Shown here: positions 11,701 through 20,745 of the stretch, piece after piece | Layout of the letters: every line of letters begins with the position of its first letter | How positions within the stretch are numbered: position 1 is the stretch's first letter | Assembly: GCA_033064195.1 (NCBI GenBank) | Contig: JARBJD010000648.1 | Span: 1-26,307 of the forward strand | DNA length: 26,307 nt | Reading direction: 5' to 3' | DNA from: Blattamonas nauphoetae | Taxonomy: Eukaryota; Preaxostyla; Oxymonadida | Position numbers and translations under genes: made by a program | The notes under the pieces: generated by a model | Databases searched by the model: none | Told to the model about the DNA's origin: nothing | What the model saw: only the letters and a program-made list of their open reading frames with translations

Positions 11701-14700
11701 CCTTCTCTCCTCCAACCTCTCCCTTCGACACTCGAAGTGTTGCGAACCCAATCCCATCTTTCTGAATCGTCGATGGGAGCAGATGAGGAGAAGCAGAGAG
11801 AAACCCACAATTATCAAAAGTGGCTTGTTCTGGATTGGTCTCGAAGATTCCAGTGAGTCGCACAACTCCCTTCTTGTTCGTTGAGAAATCAGGCAGAACA
11901 TAGCACTTTGAGAAAGCCACCGTTTCCGCTCCTTCTCCATAGATTCCAATCACAGCTGTTTCAGCATCGGCACCAAGACAATTAATGAACGAGCAATTTT
12001 GGAACGACATGCGTGCAATAACGTAAGTGTGGATGACGCGGATTCCAGCCCCCACACATCTGTCGAAGACACAGTTCGTCACCTCACTTGAGATAGTACT
12101 GTTCGAGATGTGGATGGCATGAGCAGCAAACGGGGCCGAACAATCTTCGAACTGGCAGAAATCGATCACACAGTCAGATCCCTGAAATGTGATCGCTCCT
12201 CCATGACCGTATTGTGTGTGATCGGAAAGTTGACATGTCGTGAAACACGATTTCACGACAGAGACATCCGAGATGATCCAACCAGAAATTGCACCTCCTT
12301 GTGCTCTGAAACCAGATGCGAATTGATTGTGGAAGCGACAGGATGTGATGAAGAGACGTGCGAGGGAACGAACATTGATCGAAGCACCAGAGCTGTTTGC
12401 ACACGAACAGTCTGAAAAGTTGGTAGATAAGATGTCGACTGTTCCAGCGTTGACGGTTTGGCCAACGAAGGCAAGCGACCCCCCTCGATGATTGACAACA
12501 TTAGGTTCAGCACCTGGGTTGGCTGGGTCGTCGTGCTCGACGTAGTCTTCGTCCAGTGTGTGGCATTCTGTGAACTCGCTTTCGGAGATCGAGACAGTGC
12601 TGGCCGATCCCATTCTTCCTTCCACCACAACTCCACTCCCCACACGACGCGTCAGGGAAGAGAAGGTCGATTTCGAGATCACGAGAGAGAAGTCTGAGCC
12701 AGAAGTGGCTGCGATCAGCCCGACTGTCGATGTCATCGATTGGAGAGTAAGCGAGGTCAGAGTGGTTGTTCCTCCTTTCAACTCGAAAAGTGGTTTAGAT
12801 AATTCGGCTTCGCCCAGAGAACTCCCATCAATCACATTGTCTGTCACTTTCAGCTCTCCAGCCCCACTCAACACGAACAGACTCGATTCGATGTGAGGAG
12901 AGAAGTCGACAGAGGAGAGATCGAGGCTTCCAGTAGAAATGGAGAAGAGAACGGCAGACGATCCTTCGTCAGAAATCGTCGCTTTGGTTTCTGGTTGTGA
13001 TTTCATCACAAGCTTCCTCTGTCCAACCTCAACTCCAGAATCAGAGTGAGAGTCGCTCACGAGCAGGAAAGTGCCCTCAAACTTCCCCGATGTGCGGTCG
13101 TTGATTGTCTCAGACATTGTCCGACATCCATTCTCCCTCATCCAGCAGAACTCCTCGTCCACACCAGCTTGCTCATCAATCACAATCTTTGGTGTCTGTC
13201 TGATCGTGTTGATCGCTGTTCCTTCCCAAGAGATTGAAAAAGGGTTCGAAGTCGACCAAATTTCTGTGACCGAGGTCTGTTTCATTTCTGGGAAGACTTC
13301 CACATACAGATCAGCGAGACTCGCCTTTTCTGTCGCTTCGAACCAGCAATCAGATATGACCGGATTGTCATTTGGTATTTCTGCGTACCATGTTGGGAGT
13401 TCAGGTCTAATGTCGTTCGTTCTGGCCGCAACGATTAAAGCTGAGCCTCCTGCTGCGAGATTTGGATGGCATTCAATGAACCTCATCCGTTCCACTTTCG
13501 TTTGTCCATAAATGTATTGAAAGGAAGTAGCACCGGATGTGTAGTTGAACATTTCAGAAAAATAACAGTCTGACGCTGAGACATCTCCGTTCGCTCCTTC
13601 CACTTTGCATCCGGCCTGCATCTCCTTTGTGACAGTCAGATTGACAAATCGGCAGTTGTGGACTGTTCCACCTCCGAGATCTTGAATACAAAACCCAACA
13701 CGGGACAAGCTTTGCATGTGAGTGAAATTGTTGTTTTCAACAAGAAAAGAACCAACGATATGTAAATTTTTGTCGCCTTGAAAGAGGACAGCGCTGTAAC
13801 TAGTTGCTGACCCACATCTGTTAATATGAGAGCCAGTGATTCGAAACAGCCCTGAAATTGCGTCGGTGCTTGAAAAAGATCCTAAAACAGCTGGTCCTAA
13901 TGAGGCTCGACAGCTGGTGAAGGTACAGCTTTCAATGGCGAGGGACCCTTTGTCAATGTGGAGGATGGCTCCTCCGTTTTGTCCAGTTGGGGCTGAACAC
14001 GAAGTGAATGTGCACTTTTTGAAGGTGATATCGTTGTCAGTTGAGATTTGGCGATCTGTGAATGCTTCGTTCTCGATTGGGGCAGCGTTGACATAAACTG
14101 GCGTGAATGTTCGAATGTTGTCCACAAATGTGCAATTGAGAGATGTGAGCTGATGGTGGTCATTCGTGTCGCGCATCAGAAGGCCGTACAGACCATTCTC
14201 ACTCTTCGAGAACGAGCTTCCAACAATCACGCTTTTCTGTCCTTCCTTCTTTCTGAATTCCACACTCTCCCCATCTGAAGGTTGGGAAATGTTCTGGAAG
14301 GAACAAAGGATGATTGAAAGGACTTCAAAATGTGACCCAAAAAGTGGATTTCGAGTTGTCACGCAACTATCACTGATCGACATCTCCGAAATCATGCATT
14401 CGCGAGGAGATGGAGAGGAGGCAATCAAACTCGAGTGGAACTGATTGTTTGGAACTCTCAGTTCGATTGAAGTCAGCTGCAAGATTCCAGCAACTGAGAA
14501 GACTGGTGATTCTGTCGAGATGTCACAGAGAGTTCTTTTGAGTGAAAACACTGATTGGTCGTCAGTCAAACATATTTGGCCTCGTTTGGAGATCAGGCTT
14601 CCCGAGAACAACGAAAACGATGCGTTTTGGAGGGTGAACAATGGCTTCGTCTTCAGGGCATCATTTGAAATGATAGATTTCTGATCCGTGGCAGTGAGGC

Positions 14701-14890
14701 TTAGTGTCTGCGAATGAAGGATAAAGTTGGACGAGAAAAGTGTCACGTTGGACGGGAGAAAACAGTGAGTCGAATCTGAACTGTGGACCTGTGTTCGCTG
14801 CGAATTGGAGATGAAAGTTTGGAGGGTGATCGGATCATGATGTTGAGAAGCGAAATTGTGGCAGGCAAAGAAAATCAGAAATTGTAACAT
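5762..14890 (-). CDS. giant type I membrane protein: serial beta-helix ectodomain, one TM span, cytoplasmic pseudokinase
   Basis: The start is the ATG at 14890 because it opens a signal peptide (MLQFLIFFACHNFASQ); the frame also extends upstream to an ATG at 15061, but that would bury the signal and overlap the divergent gene. The protein is 3042 residues, with no frame break in 9.1 kb. Residues 20-2680 are Ser/Thr-rich with many short beta-helix-like runs (ESCTFTSC, NGGAI), as in pectin-lyase-fold proteins. Cys-pair modules recur six times. Residues 2688-2710 form a membrane span (WLLPVIGGLIALFVFLL), followed by RRRKKQK. Residues about 2800-3030 resemble a kinase: ARWAAPEV, SVFSLGLVLWEIETGVVPF and DPSERPTLEVV fit the APE segment and C-lobe. 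The catalytic loop is ITPHDIIVSGAG instead of HRD-x4-N, no DFG is seen, and no VAIK lysine is evident. It is probably a surface receptor or adhesin with a non-catalytic kinase fold. The ligand is unknown. Confidence 0.85.
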   Translation of the reverse strand: MLQFLIFFACHNFASQHHDPITLQTFISNSQRTQVHSSDSTHCFLPSNVTLFSSNFILHSQTLSLTATDQKSIISNDALKTKPLFTLQNASFSLFSGSLISKRGQICLTDDQSVFSLKRTLCDISTESPVFSVAGILQLTSIELRVPNNQFHSSLIASSPSPRECMISEMSISDSCVTTRNPLFGSHFEVLSIILCSFQNISQPSDGESVEFRKKEGQKSVIVGSSFSKSENGLYGLLMRDTNDHHQLTSLNCTFVDNIRTFTPVYVNAAPIENEAFTDRQISTDNDITFKKCTFTSCSAPTGQNGGAILHIDKGSLAIESCTFTSCRASLGPAVLGSFSSTDAISGLFRITGSHINRCGSATSYSAVLFQGDKNLHIVGSFLVENNNFTHMQSLSRVGFCIQDLGGGTVHNCRFVNLTVTKEMQAGCKVEGANGDVSASDCYFSEMFNYTSGATSFQYIYGQTKVERMRFIECHPNLAAGGSALIVAARTNDIRPELPTWYAEIPNDNPVISDCWFEATEKASLADLYVEVFPEMKQTSVTEIWSTSNPFSISWEGTAINTIRQTPKIVIDEQAGVDEEFCWMRENGCRTMSETINDRTSGKFEGTFLLVSDSHSDSGVEVGQRKLVMKSQPETKATISDEGSSAVLFSISTGSLDLSSVDFSPHIESSLFVLSGAGELKVTDNVIDGSSLGEAELSKPLFELKGGTTTLTSLTLQSMTSTVGLIAATSGSDFSLVISKSTFSSLTRRVGSGVVVEGRMGSASTVSISESEFTECHTLDEDYVEHDDPANPGAEPNVVNHRGGSLAFVGQTVNAGTVDILSTNFSDCSCANSSGASINVRSLARLFITSCRFHNQFASGFRAQGGAISGWIISDVSVVKSCFTTCQLSDHTQYGHGGAITFQGSDCVIDFCQFEDCSAPFAAHAIHISNSTISSEVTNCVFDRCVGAGIRVIHTYVIARMSFQNCSFINCLGADAETAVIGIYGEGAETVAFSKCYVLPDFSTNKKGVVRLTGIFETNPEQATFDNCGFLSASPHLLPSTIQKDGIGFATLRVSKGEVGGEKEGEDSVMCGHPDRKCETLRHAATLCRATEGTEDMISVIVGEGEHSEETIAVGEMRIGVRGEDGKKSETKLRSQDGTRLMTLGDGLLSLASLTFVLPSISSSSSTISSSGTLSITSVSFLANENQPTLSSPIILIAAGSATLDSCDLPALLFSNKEAFITVASEGTLLLKSLSCDQNDASSDSLVASIGSVDLVDCSLSNIALASSLLRSSGDLSLRGCTFTSLLDSAHSEDSSHVVDVTIGEGKSLRIVKSTSNSKTSFVSCSSKEDGGGLKVCVSGTGVIELSEVHFSKCSSSGNGGAVLIEVASLFAGTISFASVEFGTGDDKNTATLGADLFVTAPDLPTLVKTAGFMTLRPNLPLAGTFGKEEKNGLMGKDGNKAVESLLFIWYPHRSGDKHVEGATGEDHVNCGLLQLPCLSLSTTHRSLNETNQAISIDSSLTLADSITARSTGSVVTSTLSTPPTLTIASAFSFVVSAGPIELSSLSFVPKEEARSTPLFSISDCGSLSVRSCSFSSFKSTSSPSILFGSVGSDQSVSLDSISFTSCWSSGQVSSGVISLSLSDDSSLSIEGSTTIATCSSPTAESDFLFLSRPTFNESFLSSALSLAWNKDDTTTRSFVGKEGSHSPNVPLYLFLAELGSEGHLSNASSDMSVCGFAVYPCASLSKMITRLSSAVSPTIQLDSDLTQSTSQSFSSALTIEGNDRKLIIADPSTELVSSGFFAVSSSVTLNAVVIEISSLKHVDLFSISTGQLKMEGCMILLKGGTIGGSVVKVEDGGSLVVNGSVFADIVSSDSKGGVIVGVVSESSEFRIDNTTFSDCKCEGIAHCIWMELRNSSTNTFSYSMTNIEIERTTKETKTEWNEEVEESKKATDVFVMGSRLDVLIDTSDWEGSFTKETNAESLWGDDGVSGVHCSLLVYLIEISEVVEVDSNGETFTKCGHFLLFCSSMELGVNRLIGAHLEKIRVMESISMDIVVSLEGDITICGSTKESTLLFTPTGRFVNELHNGIASSLSIDSLIISFPSTAPSNPLFVSSCGTLSFTSCSITSSIPLTQSVISMEGGILRVTGMSATDLEMTDCALIDSKGSVELSSSTFERIEGNMKKGSVLWGELRESVEVSVRDCSFDECSGDGETRWIELKGRNTPTLVGSNWEGSFNKTSVWSGVMVEAESWSHDSSFNPYSLLYEFHPRSNGKILVSTTEKSEDHPLCGSLELPCRTISDGVQLTNERNVEIVGSVSLNSKLLMNGDPLFVCGFKQHGRLEMVGKGQIVNNVFVYPDELSLSALTLDVSSSTLESSEGIVVCENGEVIVENVAVSSSRSINPSLLVVSGGRVNVSGLTLSSLSFSSTALRIQTSESMTLKGIEMKNTSCSTLLSLIDGQDALIDSCHFTGKETSSNDDPSPSVCSWDSGLLVIANSTASVLQSLFTQLNQGAIQITNSSLTIHSSTFSENSVPNSTTSARQNIRCESGSLTVGSLHGGDGSVAGSSAWMSIGEECSFNSPVVDANAPFFIPTFSNTSSKVKTDKKFTSFALTLVGETLIPCGLFLEVFEKEKGVEGNATWFPLSEESTTLFSETKIELKLASSSIKLNRALELHARLLFGMNQRTSSIELKKSDTDIRKSQATQTMKWLLPVIGGLIALFVFLLILLLVLRRRKKQKAAEEKSKTELNEIQPDDCLEKVEDFSQGTMNNINPSLITLPRTSLLSQSSLGEAENHPPTEAVASNAEQGWKEGQHVMADVWIGEGKTEQRMVCVRESLFERLHGKVKRPIDEMRTKRELTRILLNIAKRNMNVQQLKHITPHDIIVSGAGEVSLKVNTPTDPIPALPSVQPHMIDTKLEIPDALATVETDGRNDAGQTTMNHSTLSKGPTAQEQARWAAPEVSEKKENVDGMKASVFSLGLVLWEIETGVVPFAEHDAQNAQRQIVAGTRPNLLSIPHTPTRELIEQCLQSDPSERPTLEVVYSLLLQQDRSQPSKPAVEGHH

Positions 14891-15072
14891 CGATCTCCGA
14901 TCACGATCGGACCATTGTTTAGTATCTGAAGTCGTGTGAACATTGACGAACCAGAATAAGGTCTGTTGGCGACTGTGAGACACAAGAAATGTTAAATACG
15001 AACTTCCTGTGTCAGTTAAACCCCGGTGTCTCCGATCAAGCCCAATTTTTTTGTTTTGCATTCACGAATCGA
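14891..15072. promoter_or_regulatory. 182-bp divergent promoter interval
   Basis: This short gap separates the start codons of the giant receptor (minus) and the 105-residue gene (plus), so both promoters should lie here. It carries a perfect inverted repeat TCCGATC-AC-GATCGGA at 14896-14911, five bases from the receptor ATG. The decamer TCTCCGATCA occurs at 14894-14903 and again at 15029-15038, 34 bases before the other ATG. A T-rich run precedes the plus-strand start. A regulatory role is inferred. Confidence 0.5.
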
Positions 15073-15390
15073 ATGTCTGTTCATATCCAAGCAAGAGGAA
15101 CAGCTCCACCAATCGATTTTCCTCCCGTGTACTGGAAACTTAAACAATTCGGAGGTGGCACTGTCACTACGGCATTCATGAAACTTACAGAACAAGTGAA
15201 GAGTGGCTACACATTCGATCCGGATGCAATCGGGAACATCAAATTGTTTCTGGCAAAACTCTATCCTTTCGAGAACAGAGCCGCCTTTGCTGAATACGTT
15301 CTTCATCATCTTGTTCCAACACGAGAAAACGATTCAAGAGGATTTGCAGAACATATGCGAATTCTTCTTATAGATGTGGGACTCAATTGA
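15073..15390 (+). CDS. orphan small protein, 105 residues
   Basis: The open frame runs from 14989, but ATG 15073 is preferred: the upstream part would overlap the receptor's 5' region, and the sequence from MSVHIQARGTAPP onward has better protein character. The peptide has no signal or membrane span. It is probably helical in the middle (FMKLTEQVKSG, AIGNIKLFLAKLYPF, AAFAEYVLHHLVP) and ends with HMRILLIDVGLN. I do not recognise a family and assign no function. It diverges from the giant receptor across a shared 182-bp interval. A candidate AATAAA lies at 15598-15603. No frame break is seen. It is intron-free unless a 5' exon exists. Confidence 0.6.
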   Translation: MSVHIQARGTAPPIDFPPVYWKLKQFGGGTVTTAFMKLTEQVKSGYTFDPDAIGNIKLFLAKLYPFENRAAFAEYVLHHLVPTRENDSRGFAEHMRILLIDVGLN

Positions 15391-16787
15391 ATTTGGAGAC
15401 ATAATTCACATTTCATCATAAATACGCAACAAGGACAGTTGTAGAGTAAAGGAGAGATTGAAGGAAGCTTATTACACCTTCTAAAGGAGTGTGAACTCAA
15501 ATGGAGATTTTCGGGAATCTCATTGCTTTTCTCATTTGTTATGGGCTGATCTCGATTCTCACATTAACTATTTCCATATGGTAACGAAAAAAAGATCAAT
15601 AAAAACTGAATGAAAACACGTGTGAAATGTATGAAGTTGAGATGAACGTGATCCGTCCTTCAATTGGAGAGATCTCTTTCTGCATCCACGATCAAAGTAT
15701 GACGACATGGTATCCCTGTGCTTGCCTAAATTTGTGAAGAGGATGAAAAAGAAGGAATGAGAAAGAGAGCAAACGTGCAAAACACGGAAAAGAGGCTGGA
15801 TCCTTTTGGATTGGTGGAGTGACCAACCTGTTCGTCTAATTTGTTGAATCAACAAAGTTGGATGGATAAACACTGAAAAATGTGAAAAACAAGAAGGAAA
15901 TTGAGTGATGAAGGAAACAGGGAGATATTGGCAAGAAAAGTGATGAAACAATTGTTGTTGAAAAAATTGATCAATTGAGTTGTGTATGAAGGAAAACACA
16001 CCCGAATAGCATTTCAGCGAACATCAGGTCATTGTCCGCGAGTTGGCAAACCTCGAAGTCAGGATCCTTGATCGGGGATTTTTGAGCGGGCAAGAGGGTA
16101 TTTAGGCTGTTTGATCACATCCATTATCGAGTTTATCAATATTTTTGGACTCTTGGTATTAAGTTTTCGTCATGTCATCTGAGACGTGGCAGGTGAGAAG
16201 GATTGGGATATGAGTTTTCTCGGAGAACGGAGACCTTTTCACATTGGTTGTGGGAAGATCATACCTTGATTTTCCTTTCTCCACTTCAAGACAATTTTAC
16301 CTTTCCATTGACTTTTGTGGCGTGAACATACCAGTTCACGAATAATATTCACAAATATTAGACCGTACTTGTCTATAGATCGCTCAAAGACGGAATTATG
16401 TCCCGAAAAAGAATTATGTCCCATGTCTATTATAGTAGTGTCAACAATCCACGCCATGTCAATAATTCACGATCTTTGAGGAAATGACTGGTGAGGACAT
16501 TCTAAGGACAGGGCTGGACTGTTTCGAGATATAGAGGTCAAAGATCTGGGGAGAAGGTGCCTTTTTATGTGCAATGGGTTGATCAGAACGAATTGTGTCC
16601 ATTTCTCCTTTATACATCAATTAAGCTAGCGTATTATGATGAAAATAACATTAAACTTGAATTGATTGCCTAGTTGATATGTTTAGAGAATGGGTGGAAG
16701 AAGTGACAAAGTGGGATTGATCGTCGTTCTGCTCTTCCATGTTTTCTTCAATGAACGCTGAGCTCTCATCTTTGTTTTCTTCCTTCT
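15391..16787. other. non-coding or unassigned interval left of the minisatellite
   Basis: About 1.4 kb without a supportable gene. A minus-strand frame at 15568-15999 is F, S and H-rich and looks like chance. A plus-strand ATG at 16172 opens MSSETWQ and meets a donor-like CAG-GTGAGA, but I cannot find the rest of a gene. GAATTATGTCCC is repeated directly at about 16393 and 16411. The interval ends in the start of the pyrimidine-rich array. Confidence 0.4.
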
Positions 16788-19390
16788 TCGCTCTGCCTTG
16801 TTCGCGCTTCTGTGTTTCGCTCTTCCTTGTTCGCGCTTCTGTGTTTCGTTCTTCCTTGTTCGCTCCTTTGTGTTTCGCTCTTCTGTGTTCGCGCTTCTGT
16901 GTTTCGCTCTTCCTTGTTCGCGCTTCTTGTTTCGCTCTTCCTTGTTCGCTCTTCTTTCTTCTCGCTTCCTTGTTCGCTCTTCTGTGTTTCACTCTTCTTT
17001 CTTCTCTCTTCATTCTGCTCGCATCCTTGTTCGCTCTTCTGTGTTTCGCTCTTCCTTGTTCGCTCTTCTTTCTTCTCGCTTCTTTGTTTGCTCTTCTGTG
17101 TTTCGTTCTTCCTTGTTCGCTCTTCTGTGTTTCGCTCTTCCTTGTTCGCTCTTCGGTGTTTCGCTCTTCCTTGTTCGCTCTTTTGTGTTTCGCTCTTCCT
17201 TGTTCGCTCTTCTGTGTTTCGCTCTTTTGTGTTTCGCTCTTCCTTCTTCGCTCTTCCTTGTTCGCGCTTCTGTGTTTCGCTCTTCCTTGTTCGCTCTTTT
17301 TGTTTCGCTCTTCCTTGTTCGCTCTTCTTTCTTCTCGCTTCCTTGTTCGCTCTTCGGTGTTTCGCTCTTCCTTGTTCGCTCTTCTGTGTTTCGCTCTTCC
17401 TTGTTCGCTCTTCTTTCTTCTCGCTTCTTTGTTTGCTCTTCTGTGTTTCGTTCTTCCTTGTTCGCGCTTCTGTGTTTCGCTCTTCCTTGTTCGCGCTTCT
17501 TGTTTCGCTCTTCCTTGTTCGCTCTTCTTTCTTCTCGCTTCCTTGTTCGCTCTTCTGTGTTTCGCTCTTCTTTCTTCTCTCTTCATTCTGCTCGCATCCT
17601 TGTTCGCTCTTCTGTGTTTCGCTCTTCCTTGTTCGCTCTTCTTTCTTCTCGCTTCTTTGTTTGCTCTTCTGTGTTTCGTTCTTCCTTGTTCGCTCTTCTG
17701 TGTTTCGCTCTTCCTTGTTCGCTCTTTTGTGTTTCGCTCTTCCTTGTTCGCTCTTTTGTGTTTCGCTCTTCCTTCTTCGCTCTTCCTTGTTCGCGCTTCT
17801 GTGTTTCGCTCTTCCTTGTTCGCTCTTTTGTGTTTCGCTCTTCTGTGTTTCGCTCTTCCTTGTTCGCTCTTTTGTGTTTCCCTTTTCCTTGTTCGCTCTT
17901 CTGTGTTTCGCTCTTCCTTGTTCGCTCTTCTGTGTTTCGCTCTTTTGTGTTTCGCTCTTCCTTCTTCGCTCTTCCTTGTTCGCGCTTCTGTGTTTCGCTC
18001 TTCCTTGTTCGCTCTTCTGTGTTTCGCTCTTCCTTGTTCGCTCTTCTGTGTTTCGCTCTTCCTTGTTCGCTCTTTTGTGTTTCGCTCTTCCTTGTTCGCT
18101 CTTCTGTGTTTCGCTCTTTTGTGTTTCGCTCTTCCTTCTTCGCTCTTCCTTGTTCGCTCTTCTGTGTTTCGCTCTTCCTTGTTCGCTCTTCTGTGTTTCG
18201 CTCTTCCTTGTTCGCTCTTTGTGTTTCGCTCTTCCTTGTTCGCTCTTCTGTGTTTCGCTCTTTTGTGTTTCGCTCTTCCTTCTTCGCTCTTCCTTGTTCG
18301 CTCTTCTGTGTTTCGCTCTTCCTTGTTCGCTCTTTTGTGTTTCCCTTTTCCTTGTTCGCTCTTCTGTGTTTCGCTCTTCCTTGTTCGCTCTTTGTGTTTC
18401 GCTCTTCCTTGTTCGCTCTTTGTGATTCGCTCTTCCTTGTTCGCTCTTCTGTGTTTCGCTCTTCCTTGTTCGCTCTTTTGTGTTTCGCTCTTCCTTGTTC
18501 GCTCTTCTGTGTTTCGCTCTTCCTTGTTCGCGCTTCTTGTTTCGTTCTTCCTTGTTCGCTCTTTTGTGTTTCGCTCTTCCTTGTTCGCTCTTTTGTGTTT
18601 CGCTCTTCCTTGTTCGCGCTTCTGTGTTTCGTTCTTCCTTGTTCGCTCTTTTGTGTTTCCTTTTCCTTGTTCGCTCTTCTGTGTTTCGGCTCTTCTGTGT
18701 TTCAGCTCTTCCTTGTTCGGCTCTTTTGTGTTTCGCTCTTCCTTGTTCGCTCTTCTGTGTTTCACTCTTCTTTCTTCTCTCTTCATTCTGCTCGCATCCT
18801 TGTTCGCTCTTCTTTGTTTCGCTCTTCCTTGTTCGCTCCTTTGTGTTTCGCTCTTCTGTGTTTCGCTCTTCGGTGTTTCGCTCTTCCTTGTTCGCGCTTC
18901 TGTGTTTCGCTCTTCCTTGTTCGCGCTTCTTGTTTCGCTCTTCCTTGTTCGCTCTTCTTTCTTCTCGCTTCCTTGTTCGCTCTTCTGTGTTTCGCTCTTC
19001 CTTGTTCGCCCTTCTGTGTTTCGCTCTTCGGTGTTTCGCTCTTCCTTGTTCGCTCTTTTGTGTTTCCCTTTTCCTTGTTCGCTCTTCTGTGTTTCGCTCT
19101 TCCTTGTTCGCTCTTCTGTGTTTCGCTCTTCCTTGTTCGCTCTTCTTTCTTCTCGCTTCCTTGTTCGCTCTTCTGTGTTTCGCTCTTCCTTGTTCGCTCT
19201 TTTGTGTTTCGCTCTTCCTTGTTCGCTCTTCTGTGTTTCGCTCTTCCTTGTTCGCTCCTTTGTGTTTCGCTCTTCTGTGTTTCGCTCTTCCTTGTTCGCA
19301 CTTCTGTGTTTCGCTCTTCTGTGTTTCGCTCTTCCTTGTTCGCTCTTCTGTGTTTCGCTCTTTTGTGTTTCTCTCTTCCTTGTTCGCTCT

Positions 19391-19691
19391 TTTGAGTTTC
19401 GCTCTTCTGTGTTTCGCTCTTCCTTGTTCGCTCTTCTGTGTTTTGCTCTTTTGTGTTTCGCTCTTTTGTGTTTCGCTCTTCCTTCTTCGCTCTTCCTTGT
19501 TCGCGCTTCTGTGTTTCGCTCTTCCTTGTTCGCTCTTTTGTGTTTCCCTTTTCCTTGTTCGCTCTTCTGTGTTTCGCTCTTCCTTGTTCGCTCTTTTGTG
19601 TTTCGCTCTTCCTTGTTCGCTCTTCTGTGTTTCGCTCTTCCTTGTTCGCTCCTTTGTGTTTCGCTCTTCTGTGTTTCGCTCTTCCTTGTTC
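19391..19691. repeat. higher-order repeat copy 1 within the minisatellite
   Basis: This block starts at a diagnostic TTTGAGTTTCG variant and continues through TGTGTTTTGC and TTCCTTCTTCGC markers in the same order as two later blocks. The shared order of rare variants means that whole blocks of about 300 bp were copied, not single units. Confidence 0.8.
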
Positions 19692-20052
19692 GCTTCTGTG
19701 TTTCGCTCTTCCTTGTTCGCTTCTTGTTTCGCTCTTCCTTGTTCGCTCTTCTTTCTTCTCGCTTCCTTGTTCGCTCCTTTGTGTTTCGCTCTTCTGTGTT
19801 TCGCTCTTCCTTGTTCGCTCTTCTGTGTTTCGCTCTTCCTTGTTCGCTCCTTTGTGTTTCGCTCTTCTGTGTTTCGCTCTTCCTTGTTCGCTCCTTTGTG
19901 TTTCGCTCTTCTGTGTTTCGCTCTTCCTTGTTCGCGCTTCTGTGTTTCGCTCTTCCTTGTTCGCGCTTCTGTGTTTCGCTCTTCCTTGTTCGCGCTTCTT
20001 GTTTCGCTCTTCCTTGTTCGCTCTTCTTTCTTCTCTCTTCCTTGTTCGCTCT

Positions 20053-20353
20053 TTTGAGTTTCGCTCTTCTGTGTTTCGCTCTTCCTTGTTCGCTCTTCTG
20101 TGTTTTGCTCTTTTGTGTTTCGCTCTTTTGTGTTTCGCTCTTCCTTCTTCGCTCTTCCTTGTTCGCGCTTCTGTGTTTCGCTCTTCCTTGTTCGCTCTTT
20201 TGTGTTTCCCTTTTCCTTGTTCGCTCTTCTGTGTTTCGCTCTTCCTTGTTCGCTCTTTTGTGTTTCGCTCTTCCTTGTTCGCTCTTCTGTGTTTCGCTCT
20301 TCCTTGTTCGCTCCTTTGTGTTTCGCTCTTCTGTGTTTCGCTCTTCCTTGTTC
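20053..20353. repeat. higher-order repeat copy 2 within the minisatellite
   Basis: The same marker order as the block at 19391 occurs here, 662 bp further on. It differs near its end, where this copy leads into the rare GCACTTC variant. Confidence 0.8.
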
Positions 20354-20446
20354 GCACTTCTGTGTTTCGCTCTTCTGTGTTTCGCTCTTCCTTGTTCGCT
20401 CTTCTGTGTTTCGCTCTTTTGTGTTTCTCTCTTCCTTGTTCGCTCT

Positions 20447-20745
20447 TTTGAGTTTCGCTCTTCTGTGTTTCGCTCTTCCTTGTTCGCTCTTCTGTGTTTT
20501 GCTCTTTTGTGTTTCGCTCTTTTGTGTTTCGCTCTTCCTTCTTCGCTCTTCCTTGTTCGCTTCTGTGTTTCGCTCTTCCTTGTTCGCTCTTTTGTGTTTC
20601 CCTTTTCCTTGTTCGCTCTTCTGTGTTTCGCTCTTCCTTGTTCGCTCTTTTGTGTTTCGCTCTTCCTTGTTCGCTCTTCTGTGTTTCGCTCTTCCTTGTT
20701 CGCTCCTTTGTGTTTCGCTCTTCTGTGTTTCGCTCTTCCTTGTTC
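20447..20745. repeat. higher-order repeat copy 3 within the minisatellite
   Basis: A third copy lies 394 bp after copy 2 and 1056 bp after copy 1. It is nearly identical apart from a 2-bp shorter GCTTCTG junction. The 1056-bp offset also holds for the GCACTTC marker (19298 and 20354), so the duplicated tract reaches upstream of this block. Confidence 0.8.

Noticed and set aside
15061-15062. Receptor start at the ATG at 15061
   Set aside because: It would place 57 residues before a clear signal peptide and overlap the divergent gene; the ATG at 14890 fits better.
15568-15999. 143-codon minus-strand frame
   Set aside because: F, S and H-rich without pattern; typical of AT-rich non-coding DNA.
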